Positions 6,162 through 12,284 of a stretch of DNA of 12,284 bases are shown here, piece by piece. Location of the stretch: positions 1 to 12,284 of the forward strand of contig JAYWIG010000161.1 of NCBI GenBank assembly GCA_043789035.1. The letters run 5' to 3'. The DNA is from JAYWIG01 sp043789035. GTDB lineage: Bacteria; Pseudomonadota; Gammaproteobacteria; Burkholderiales; Burkholderiaceae_E. Numbering within the stretch: the stretch's first letter is position 1; every line of letters starts with the position of its first letter. The position numbers and the translations under genes are program-made. Below the pieces are notes generated by a model. The model ran no database searches. It had not been told where the DNA came from and saw nothing but the letters and a program-made list of their open reading frames with translations.

Positions 6162-7433
6162 ATGAATCCGAGAGATCTACCGAGCCAAGGCATTCACATT
6201 ATGAATGCGGATAACCAAGACTGGGTGGCTCAACTGCTGCCACGCGCTAAGGCGCTCACGCCAGAACTCAACACAGTCGGTAACTACATCGATACCCACA
6301 AAGCGCTGCCTAAAGAAATTCTTGACGCCATGTTCGAAGCAAAATTGTTTCGCATGCTTTTGCCAAAATCTCAAGGTGGTGCAGAACTTGATTTACCCAC
6401 CTTTTTTAAAGTCATCCTTGCTTTAGCCGAAGGCGATGCCAGTGCAGCATGGACCGTTGCGCAAAGCAATGGCTGTGCAATGTCTGCGGCATATATGCAA
6501 GAGGATGCGGCCCAAGAAATGTTTGGCGATGTAAAGTCTGTACTTTCATGGGGTTTCCCTGCGGGTCCTTGTAAAGCAACCGCTGTTGAAGGCGGCTGGA
6601 TGGTCACCGGTACTTGGGGCTTCGGCAGCGGAAGCCGCCATTCAACTTGGGTAGGTGGGCACTGCCATATGTTTGATGCCAACGGTGTGCAGCAGAAAAA
6701 TGCCGACGGCTCCCCGCTGGAACGTACCATGCTATTTCCACGCGATGAAGTAACCATTGTCGATAACCAATGGAACGTCATCGGTTTACGCGGGACCGGC
6801 AGCGATACCTATGCAGTAAAAGATAAATTTGTCGCCACCAAATATTCGGTGGTGCCTCGCGCGGTCGGTAAAGATTTACAAAAAGCAGAAGACGCTGTAG
6901 TTGTAGAAGATGCTGAGCGCCGTGTAAAAAGCCCGTTGTTCCACTTCTCGCCAACGATGATTTATCAGGCAGGTTTTGCTGCGGTAGCTTTGGGTGTTGC
7001 GCGCGCGATGCTCAATTCATTTATCGATCTGGCCAGTGGTAAAAACGCCGCCGGTGGCGCCATGCTATTGCGCGATAACGCCGTGATTCAGGAACGGGTT
7101 GCTGTGGCACATGCTCGGCTTGCGTCAATGACGTCATGGCTATCGCAAAGCATTCAAGAATCATGGGACGGTTGCGTTGCCAATGGCAAGCATGGCTTCG
7201 ATGATCGCGTCACTATGCGCTTAGCTTCGACCTATGCTATTCGTGAAGCAACCAAAGTGGCGCAAGATGTTTACACCGACGCAGGCGCTACAGCGATCTT
7301 CGCGATTCACCCGTTTGAGCGTCGCTTTCGCGATATTCACGCGGTGGCACAGCAAGTTCAATCGAACCCGCAGCATTTACAAACTGCGGGCCAGTACTAC
7401 TTAGGTTTAAAACCGAACACCCGATTTATTTAG
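6162..7433 (+). CDS. Acyl-CoA dehydrogenase-fold flavoprotein, probable two-component flavin monooxygenase (group D-like)
   Basis: A 423-residue protein with the acyl-CoA dehydrogenase architecture. An N-terminal helical domain (~20-120) includes LPKSQGGAELDLPTFF and LAEGDASAAWTVAQ. A middle beta domain follows (~125-225) with GGWMVTGTWGFGSGSRHSTW and GLRGTGSDTYAVKD. The C-terminal helical bundle (~260-420) contains HPFERRFRDIHAVAQQVQS. These features fit the Acyl-CoA_dh_2 group (DszC, HsaA, HpaH-C2 relatives), which oxygenate substrates with reduced flavin supplied by a separate reductase, rather than beta-oxidation enzymes. The substrate is unknown, and no flavin reductase gene is visible nearby. 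The frame is open back to 6048, but I place the start at ATG 6162 because GGGAG lies 5 nt upstream and the N-terminus then has normal length; ATG 6201 is a weaker alternative. It ends 15 bp from the opposing TctC-type gene with no hairpin between. Confidence 0.82.
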   Translation: MNPRDLPSQGIHIMNADNQDWVAQLLPRAKALTPELNTVGNYIDTHKALPKEILDAMFEAKLFRMLLPKSQGGAELDLPTFFKVILALAEGDASAAWTVAQSNGCAMSAAYMQEDAAQEMFGDVKSVLSWGFPAGPCKATAVEGGWMVTGTWGFGSGSRHSTWVGGHCHMFDANGVQQKNADGSPLERTMLFPRDEVTIVDNQWNVIGLRGTGSDTYAVKDKFVATKYSVVPRAVGKDLQKAEDAVVVEDAERRVKSPLFHFSPTMIYQAGFAAVALGVARAMLNSFIDLASGKNAAGGAMLLRDNAVIQERVAVAHARLASMTSWLSQSIQESWDGCVANGKHGFDDRVTMRLASTYAIREATKVAQDVYTDAGATAIFAIHPFERRFRDIHAVAQQVQSNPQHLQTAGQYYLGLKPNTRFI

Positions 7434-7448
7434 AACGGGGTTTCGGTA

Positions 7449-8423
7449 TTAATCGGGCTTGATATTGCCATCGCGCACAACCTTGCCCCATTTCACCACT
7501 TCAGTTTTGATATAGTCAGCAAACTGAGTCGGTGTACCGCCGACGGGTTCAAACGCCATTGCTGCCAAACGCTCTTTTACATCAGCGGTTTGCAGCATTT
7601 GGTTAATCGCTTCATTCACTCGCCTGATGATCTCAGGTGGCGTACCAGTGGGTGCTAGTAAACCAATCCATGTATCGTCGCTAAAACTTGGGAAACCAGA
7701 TTCAGCAATGGTTGGTACATCAGGCAATGAAGCGACTCGCCGAGCACTTGATACTGCAATCGGCTTTAGTCGACCACTCTTTACAAATGGCAAAGGTGTA
7801 GAAAGTGCGCCAGAACCGATCACCACTTCACCGCCCACTACTGCAGTTATCGCAGGGCCCGCGCCACGATAATGAATCGCAGGGATGTCTAGTTTTGCCG
7901 ATTGATTAAAGACATTCTCTGCTGTGAGGTGGGGTGTTGTTCCGCTACCGGGGCTTGCGAAAGAGAACTTCGAATTTTTCGCCAAGGCAATTAGTTCAGT
8001 TAAGGTGTTAGCGGGCACACTTGGGTTTACAAAAATCAAATTCGCTTGTCTAGCAATCACGGCCACTGGAATGAAATCTTTATTCGGATCGTAACCACCG
8101 TTAGGCGAAAGCGTCTGATTCACCGCATACGCGGACGTGGTGATTAAAAAGTTATATCCGTCAGCAGTCGACTTTGCTGCAACCGAGGCACCTAGGTTGC
8201 CTCCAGCGCCGCCACGGTTATCGATCACCACAGGTTGGCCAAGAATTTCAGAGAGCTTTTGGCCAGTTAATCGGCCGATAATGTCAGCAGGGCCAGCCGG
8301 TGCAAAAGCAATCACGAAGCGGATTGGTTTGGTTGGGTAGGCTTGCGCCAACGCGGGGGCTGTAGCGGCCAAGGAGGCGGCAGCAACGCATAAACTCAGT
8401 ACAGATTTCAACAAGAACTTCAA
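7449..8423 (-). CDS. Bug/TctC-family periplasmic substrate-binding protein (TTG start)
   Basis: A tripartite tricarboxylate transporter-type binding receptor of 324 residues. A classic signal peptide (residues 1-26) has Lys-containing n-region MKFLLK, an Ala/Leu core and a probable cleavage after ALA, before QAYPTKPIR. Family motifs follow: IAFAPAGPADIIGR, VVIDNRGGAGGN, YRGAGPAITAVVGGEV and the C-terminal block WIGLLAPTGTPPEIIRRVNEAIN. Such proteins capture carboxylates or other small organic compounds in the periplasm, and many are orphans working with membrane components encoded elsewhere. No TctA or TctB gene is seen here. The start is TTG, supported by an AGAGGAG site 6 nt upstream and by the signal peptide beginning directly. 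It is the last gene of a minus-strand run behind the SDR gene, with 15 bp between. Confidence 0.92.
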   Translation of the reverse strand: MKFLLKSVLSLCVAAASLAATAPALAQAYPTKPIRFVIAFAPAGPADIIGRLTGQKLSEILGQPVVIDNRGGAGGNLGASVAAKSTADGYNFLITTSAYAVNQTLSPNGGYDPNKDFIPVAVIARQANLIFVNPSVPANTLTELIALAKNSKFSFASPGSGTTPHLTAENVFNQSAKLDIPAIHYRGAGPAITAVVGGEVVIGSGALSTPLPFVKSGRLKPIAVSSARRVASLPDVPTIAESGFPSFSDDTWIGLLAPTGTPPEIIRRVNEAINQMLQTADVKERLAAMAFEPVGGTPTQFADYIKTEVVKWGKVVRDGNIKPD

Positions 8424-8429
8424 AACAAT

Positions 8430-8436
8430 CTCCTCT
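8430..8436 (-). promoter_or_regulatory. Strong ribosome binding site before the TTG start of the TctC-type gene
   Basis: On the minus strand this reads AGAGGAG, 6 nt before TTG 8423. It justifies a rare start codon where no ATG or GTG is in a suitable place. Confidence 0.7.
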
Positions 8437-8438
8437 TT

Positions 8439-9191
8439 TTATAATAACTGGCCGCCATCGACCACTAAGCGAACACCAGTAACAGCCTTTAAGTGGGTAG
8501 CAAATGCAAGTACGGCCATCGCGACATCATCAGGCACAACCACGCGACCAAGCGGCGTTTTAGCCGCCTTCTGCTCTAACTCTACCTTAGTTCGACCTGG
8601 CACGAAATCAGTATCAACTGACCCCGGCGAAACACATACGAATCGAATGCCCTTGCCACCAGAGCGTGCTAGGGAAATTGTCATCGTATCTGTCGCTGCT
8701 TTTGCGGCACCATAAGCAATATTGCTACCTGCTCCGGTGATGGCTGCGGCAGATGAAATGTTAATGACCACCGCATCGCCAGAAGCTCGTAACAATGGCA
8801 TAAGCTCTCGTGTGACGGAGTAAACGCCGCCAACGTTAGCCAGCAAGATTTGATTGAACAACTCACTATTGAGCGTATCTAAATCATCATGTTTAATGCG
8901 CTGCGTGTACCCCGCTGAATTCACCAAAATATCGATACGCCCGACTTTGGCGGTCATTGTTTTGGCTAACGCAACATGGGTTGCAGAGTCTTCCAAAGCC
9001 ATAGGCACGATAAAGTGCCCAGCGCCGGGCAAGGAATCGCATAAGGCCTGCGCTCTTTCGATACCACGATGGTAGCCAATTGCAACTGTCGCGCCTTCAT
9101 CAGCCAACGCCTTAACGGTTGCGGCACCGATGCCATTACTTCCGCCCGTTACGAGCGCAAACTTACCTTCGAGTTTCTTCATCTTCGCCAT
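8439..9191 (-). CDS. Short-chain dehydrogenase/reductase (SDR), classical type
   Basis: A 250-residue NAD(P)-dependent oxidoreductase with a complete classical SDR set: the cofactor glycine motif TGGSNGIG (15-22), NSAG (91-94), Asn119, Ser147 in INISSAAA, and Tyr160-x3-Lys164 in YGAAKAAT. The C-terminal signature VSPGSVDTDFVPG (~188-199) and the end TGVRLVVDGGQLL are typical of FabG-like enzymes. Substrate and direction are unknown. The frame is open upstream to 9380, but that part overlaps the tag gene and carries no SDR-like sequence. I start at ATG 9191 (MAKMKKLEGK), which gives normal length; ATG 9182 is equally possible, and neither has a good ribosome site. It lies 28 bp after tag and 15 bp before the TctC-type gene, so the three are probably one transcript. 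Confidence 0.9.
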   Translation of the reverse strand: MAKMKKLEGKFALVTGGSNGIGAATVKALADEGATVAIGYHRGIERAQALCDSLPGAGHFIVPMALEDSATHVALAKTMTAKVGRIDILVNSAGYTQRIKHDDLDTLNSELFNQILLANVGGVYSVTRELMPLLRASGDAVVINISSAAAITGAGSNIAYGAAKAATDTMTISLARSGGKGIRFVCVSPGSVDTDFVPGRTKVELEQKAAKTPLGRVVVPDDVAMAVLAFATHLKAVTGVRLVVDGGQLL

Positions 9192-9219
9192 TTCTTGTTG
9201 AACGCCTATCTTAATGTTC

Positions 9220-9861
9220 CTAGGGACGCTTAAAAGCCTTTCGAGCAGCTTCAACGACTTTACGAGAAGCACAACCATGAAGATGATCGTTGACCACTCC
9301 CATAGATTGGATAAACGCGTACATGGTGGTTGGGCCAACAAAAGAGAAACCACGCTTCTTAAGCGCTTTCGATAGCGCAAGCGATTGTTCGGTCTGCGTT
9401 AAAGTCACTGCCACTTCAGGGGTTAGCTTGGTAGGTCGAAGCTTCGGCTGAGGCTCAAAGCTCCACACCAACTTGGCTAAAGCTCCCTGGCCTTGTTCAT
9501 CGACAAGCTCACATACTTTTTGCGCATTGTTAATCGCTGAAACTATCTTGCCCCGGTGCCGAATAATGCCCGCATCGAGCACTAAACGATCAATGTCTTT
9601 CTCCGTAAATCGGGCGACCTTCTCGAAATCAAAGCCCTCGAACACTTCCCTAAAACGGTCGCGCTTACGAAGCACCGTGATCCAGCTCAAACCAGATTGA
9701 AAGCCTTCCAAGGTAATCTTTTCGAACAACCTCTTTTCATCAGAGACAGGCATGCCCCATTCATGGTCGTGATAATGAATATAGTCTTTAAACGCATCAC
9801 CTTGGCCGCACCAAGAGCAACGGTGATGACTATCAGCATGTTGAATCAAAGATAAGGCCAT
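9220..9861 (-). CDS. tag: DNA-3-methyladenine glycosylase I
   Basis: Tag removes 3-methyladenine from alkylated DNA as the first step of base-excision repair. The 213-residue protein shows the family zinc site, Cys15 (HRCSWCG), His31 (YHDHEWG), His193 and Cys197 (VVNDHLHGC), and the catalytic-region block LEGFQSGLSWITVLRKR with Glu52, equivalent to E. coli Glu38. DAGIIRHRGKI and FSFVGPTTMYAFIQS are also typical. It is somewhat longer than E. coli Tag (187 residues), mainly at the two ends. The frame extends to 9951, but that would overlap the divergent rsuA-type gene and add 30 unrelated residues; ATG 9861 is therefore preferred, with only a weak GAAAG upstream. It is the first gene of a minus-strand group with the SDR and TctC-type genes, an association probably of transcription rather than function. 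Confidence 0.95.
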   Translation of the reverse strand: MALSLIQHADSHHRCSWCGQGDAFKDYIHYHDHEWGMPVSDEKRLFEKITLEGFQSGLSWITVLRKRDRFREVFEGFDFEKVARFTEKDIDRLVLDAGIIRHRGKIVSAINNAQKVCELVDEQGQGALAKLVWSFEPQPKLRPTKLTPEVAVTLTQTEQSLALSKALKKRGFSFVGPTTMYAFIQSMGVVNDHLHGCASRKVVEAARKAFKRP

Positions 9862-9916
9862 AGCGACTTTCGTAATTGCTGGACAATAGCGGTTTATTGA
9901 TTTATTCGCTGATTGT

Positions 9917-10648
9917 ATGAAATCTAAACCAAGCGCCGTCGCTACCATCACCCCACAAGAATTACTCTTTTCTCAAGGCTTCGGTTCCCGCCATGAATGC
10001 ACAGGTACGGTAGTGAATGGACGGTTTGAATTCAATGGTGAAATCATTACCGACCCTTTCGAAGATCTAGCCATCTTCGAAGCAGCACCTTATAAAGTAG
10101 CTGGCAAAGCTTGGCAGTACCACAGTAAGGCTTATTTAGTACTTCACAAGCCAGCAGGTTATGAGTGTTCCAAAAAACCCAAACACCATCCAAGTGCCTA
10201 TTCATTACTGCCTGCTGAACTAAGAGTTCGAGATGTGCAAGCCGTTGGAAGGCTGGATGAAGACACCACTGGCTTGCTACTGTTTAGCGACGATGGCCAG
10301 TTTATTCATCGCGTGACTTCGCCAAAACACAAGGCCGCCAAGATTTATGTGGCGACGTTAAAACACCCAGCAGATGATTCGTTATGCCAAAAGCTTTTAC
10401 AAGGTGTGGTGCTAAATGATTCACCGAAACCGGTGCTCGCACTTGGTGCGCGCTTACTCAACGAAACCACGCTTGAACTTACCTTGAGCGAAGGTAAGTA
10501 TCACCAAGTAAAGCGCATGGTCGCTGCGGTGAGTAACCGCGTAGAGGCGTTGCATCGCAATGCGATTGGGGCGCACCAACTTCGATCTGATTGCTATGAA
10601 GGTCAATGGTATTGGCTCACAGCAGAAGAATTGGCGCAGATTTGGTAG
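9917..10648 (+). CDS. rsuA: RsuA-type pseudouridine synthase (probably 16S rRNA position 516)
   Basis: This enzyme isomerises a uridine in 16S rRNA to pseudouridine during small-subunit assembly. The 243-residue protein begins with a weakly conserved S4 RNA-binding part (~11-50: LLFSQGFGSRHEC, NGRFEFNGEIITD). It continues with LVLHKPAGYECSKKP (74-88) and the catalytic motif VGRLDEDTTGLLLFSDDG with Asp114 as the nucleophile (RLD). The end has EGKYHQVKRMVAAVSNRVEALHR, characteristic of the RsuA/RluB/E/F group. The closing part and SPKHKAAKIYVATL look most like RsuA, but RluE- or RluF-like specificity cannot be excluded. ATG 9917 is the only reasonable start and lacks a visible ribosome site. 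The gene is divergent from tag, with 55 bp between the two starts. Confidence 0.85.
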   Translation: MKSKPSAVATITPQELLFSQGFGSRHECTGTVVNGRFEFNGEIITDPFEDLAIFEAAPYKVAGKAWQYHSKAYLVLHKPAGYECSKKPKHHPSAYSLLPAELRVRDVQAVGRLDEDTTGLLLFSDDGQFIHRVTSPKHKAAKIYVATLKHPADDSLCQKLLQGVVLNDSPKPVLALGARLLNETTLELTLSEGKYHQVKRMVAAVSNRVEALHRNAIGAHQLRSDCYEGQWYWLTAEELAQIW

Positions 10649-10734
10649 GCTAACAATGCCCCCTCGCTAACCTAGGTTTTAGTCTGTACCGTAATATCCG
10701 ACGACCAAACATTTTTACCCCCAAGGAGTTCCCC

Positions 10735-11706
10735 ATGTTGACACGTCGCGATTTGCTTATAGGTACTGGCGCAGCCACTGCCACTTACCTTACCACGGCG
10801 TTCTCGCCCCTGGTTGCCCAAAACACACCAAGCTTTGGCGCACCTTCGGTTGTACAAGTGGGCTTCCGTAAACAAAAGATCGGCGATATCGAAGTTATCG
10901 CTTTAAACGATGGCGTTCAGCGCCGTGCCTTGGGTGAAGAGTTCGTCAAGAACGCAAAGCTAAACGAAGTACAAGACCTTTTGAAATCACAAGGCTTGCC
11001 AACTGAATACATTGACGTTCCTTTCACAGCGTTCCTGCTCATAGTGGGAAATAGAAAAATTCTGATGGACACTGGTTTCGCCGATAACGGCCCTGGCACT
11101 ACAGGCCGTTTACTTGCCAACTTGAACGCCGCAGGCTTAAAAGCAGAAGACATCGATACCGTTGTAATTAGTCACTACCATGGCGACCATATTAACGGCG
11201 TGCGTAACAAGGCTGGCCAATTGGTATTCCCAAAAGCGAAGCTGATGGTGCCCACGGTTGAGCATGCATTCTGGATGGATGACAACCGCATGGCTCAAGC
11301 GCCAGACGCAATGAAAGGCGCGTTCAACAACGTTCGTCGAGTGTTTGGAGGTTTGAGTTCAGACCAGCTTATTCAATTCGAGCCAGGTAAAGAAATTGCA
11401 CCAGGTATTTCGAGTCGGGCAGCTTTTGGCCATACACCAGGCCACACACTATTTGTTGCCGAGAGCAAGGGCGAAAAATTCGCTTATCTAGCCGACCTCA
11501 CAAACATACCGCAGCTATTTGCCCGCAATCCAGATTGGGCTGTGCAGTTCGATATGAATGCCGATGCGGCACGCGAGGTTCGTCGCAAAACGTTTGACAT
11601 GGTTGTCAATGAAAAGATGATCGCTGGTGGTTTCCACTTCCCATTCCCAGCTTTCGGGCGGATTGAGAAAATGGGTAATGGTTTTGATTTCAAACCAGTA
11701 GCGTAA
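10735..11706 (+). CDS. Tat-exported metallo-beta-lactamase-fold hydrolase
   Basis: A 323-residue protein with an N-terminal twin-arginine signal, MLTRRDLLIGTGAATATY, and a likely cleavage near residue 29, so it should be exported folded to the periplasm. The mature part has the MBL zinc motifs: HYHGDH (His147, His149, Asp151, His152), GHTPGH (His233/His237), Asp254 in YLADLTNIP and His301 in GGFHFPFPAFG. MDTGFADNGPG and the general layout resemble periplasmic MBL hydrolases sometimes annotated as lactonase-like; the substrate cannot be inferred. Tat export fits a protein that acquires metals in the cytoplasm. ATG 10735 has AAGGAG at 10723-10728. It sits 86 bp after the rsuA-type gene and probably has its own promoter, though I found no convincing one. 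It converges with dadA. Confidence 0.9.
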   Translation: MLTRRDLLIGTGAATATYLTTAFSPLVAQNTPSFGAPSVVQVGFRKQKIGDIEVIALNDGVQRRALGEEFVKNAKLNEVQDLLKSQGLPTEYIDVPFTAFLLIVGNRKILMDTGFADNGPGTTGRLLANLNAAGLKAEDIDTVVISHYHGDHINGVRNKAGQLVFPKAKLMVPTVEHAFWMDDNRMAQAPDAMKGAFNNVRRVFGGLSSDQLIQFEPGKEIAPGISSRAAFGHTPGHTLFVAESKGEKFAYLADLTNIPQLFARNPDWAVQFDMNADAAREVRRKTFDMVVNEKMIAGGFHFPFPAFGRIEKMGNGFDFKPVA

Positions 11707-11735
11707 GCTTTTTCTCTAGACCGAAGTGCTTAAGC

Positions 11736-11778
11736 AATCCTTACATATCCGGAAAACAATTCCGAATCTGTAAGGATT
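11736..11778. terminator. Nested inverted repeat between convergent genes, probable bidirectional terminator
   Basis: The outer arms AATCCTTACA (11736-11745) and TGTAAGGATT (11769-11778) are perfectly complementary over 10 bp. Inside them CGGAA (11750-11754) pairs with TTCCG (11760-11764) around an AACAA loop, separated from the outer stem by a 4-by-4 internal loop. Only a short, broken T stretch follows on the + strand, so it is not a textbook intrinsic terminator. Its place 29 bp after the MBL stop and 3 bp beyond the dadA stop suggests termination or 3'-end protection for both transcripts. Confidence 0.5.
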
Positions 11779-11781
11779 CGT

Positions 11782-12284
11782 TTAATTGCCGGTTACTAAA
11801 CCGCCAATGTTGCTGGTACCTTTTCGCTGCTGATCTCTTGTATACCGGTTCATCGCTAAACCTTCAGAGCTAATCTGGGGTTTAGCGCCAATCATCAAAT
11901 CAGAAAGCAACTTGCCTGAACCGCAGGCCATCGTCCAGCCTAATGTGCCATGACCGGTGTTCAACCAAAGATTCTTCAGCGGAGTAGCACCAATGATCGG
12001 TGTGCCGTCTGGTGTCATAGGCCGCAAACCAGTCCAGAATTTACCTTCGGCCAAGTTGCTTGCGCCTGGAAATAAACCTTCAACTACATGCTCCAATGTC
12101 TTTTGGCGCTTCGGTGCTAACCTGTAATCAAACCCGGCAACTTCAGCCATGCCACCTATGCGAATTCGATCATCGAAACGCGTTACCGCAACCTTAAATG
12201 TTTCATCCATCACAGTCGATACCGGCGCTTTTGAAGCGTCTTGAATCGGCACGGTGAGCGAATAGCCTTTCAGGGGATAAACCG
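11782..12284 (-). CDS. dadA: D-amino acid dehydrogenase DadA, C-terminal part (5' end outside window)
   Basis: DadA is an FAD-dependent, membrane-associated enzyme that oxidises D-amino acids such as D-alanine to keto acids and passes electrons to the respiratory chain. The frame stays open to the last base of the window, reading VYPLKGYSLTVPIQDA at the N-terminal side; the GTG at 12252 is internal. Family features are YPLKGYSLT, the strand DDRIRIGGMAEVAGFD, FWTGLRPMTPDGTPIIG, and the FAD-domain end LWLNTGHGTLGWTMACGSGKLLSDLM. About 167 residues are present of a usual ~430. The tail after the LSDLM block (Ser/Arg-rich, about 30 residues) may differ from E. coli DadA. It converges with the MBL gene across the nested hairpin. 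Confidence 0.93.
   Translation of the reverse strand, partial: VYPLKGYSLTVPIQDASKAPVSTVMDETFKVAVTRFDDRIRIGGMAEVAGFDYRLAPKRQKTLEHVVEGLFPGASNLAEGKFWTGLRPMTPDGTPIIGATPLKNLWLNTGHGTLGWTMACGSGKLLSDLMIGAKPQISSEGLAMNRYTRDQQRKGTSNIGGLVTGN

Noticed and set aside
7434..7448. Possible terminator between the convergent flavoprotein and TctC-type genes
   Set aside because: The 15-bp gap contains no inverted repeat or T-tract.
9192..9380. N-terminal extension of the SDR frame by 63 residues
   Set aside because: It lies inside the 3' end of tag and has no SDR features; the cofactor motif begins correctly after ATG 9191.
9862..9951. N-terminal extension of tag to 9951
   Set aside because: It would overlap the divergent pseudouridine synthase start and lengthen an already long Tag with unrelated residues.
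10669..10678. Perfect palindrome AACCTAGGTT before the MBL gene
   Set aside because: Ten bases with no loop and no supporting promoter elements; such palindromes occur by chance.

Overview
The window looks like the chromosome of a free-living betaproteobacterium, probably Burkholderiales with moderate GC (about half by eye). The evidence is a Bug/TctC-type periplasmic binding protein with no linked membrane genes, the EarP plus Arg32-type EF-P pair, and RsuA and DadA of the kind common in that group. This placement is inference from family knowledge; there is no rRNA or other direct marker. The DNA is gene-dense, with both ends cut inside genes and no gap longer than about 115 bp. I see no tRNA, rRNA, CRISPR array, insertion sequence or phage gene.

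Region 1 (1-4480, all + strand) holds six genes. Three are translationally coupled by overlapping stops and starts: the C-terminal part of an HD-superfamily metal phosphohydrolase, an unrecognised 159-residue acidic protein, and a DUF2779 protein with a Cas4/RecB-like Fe-S nuclease half and a DEDD-like exonuclease half. A KTSC-domain small protein follows, then earP (EF-P arginine rhamnosyltransferase) and efp, its substrate. A candidate terminator separates earP from efp, and a strong one ends efp.

Region 2 (4520-9861) is mainly metabolic. A PA1024-like FMN-dependent NADH:quinone reductase/nitronate monooxygenase-family gene (+) converges with a cupin gene (-). The cupin diverges from an acyl-CoA-dehydrogenase-fold flavin monooxygenase-like gene (+), with a promoter-like, dyad-containing gap between them. 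That gene converges on a minus-strand group of three read in the order tag (3-methyladenine DNA glycosylase I), an SDR oxidoreductase, and a Bug/TctC binding protein. The cupin, flavoprotein, SDR and binding protein could form one small uptake and oxidation module for an unknown organic substrate, but no substrate can be read from the sequence.

Region 3 (9917-12284) contains an RsuA-type pseudouridine synthase (+), a Tat-exported metallo-beta-lactamase-fold hydrolase (+), and the C-terminal part of dadA (D-amino acid dehydrogenase, -). A nested hairpin lies between the last two convergent genes.

No feature amounts to a clearly new system. The best candidate for follow-up is the coupled HD phosphohydrolase / unknown protein / Cas4-like-DEDD nuclease cassette at the left end.
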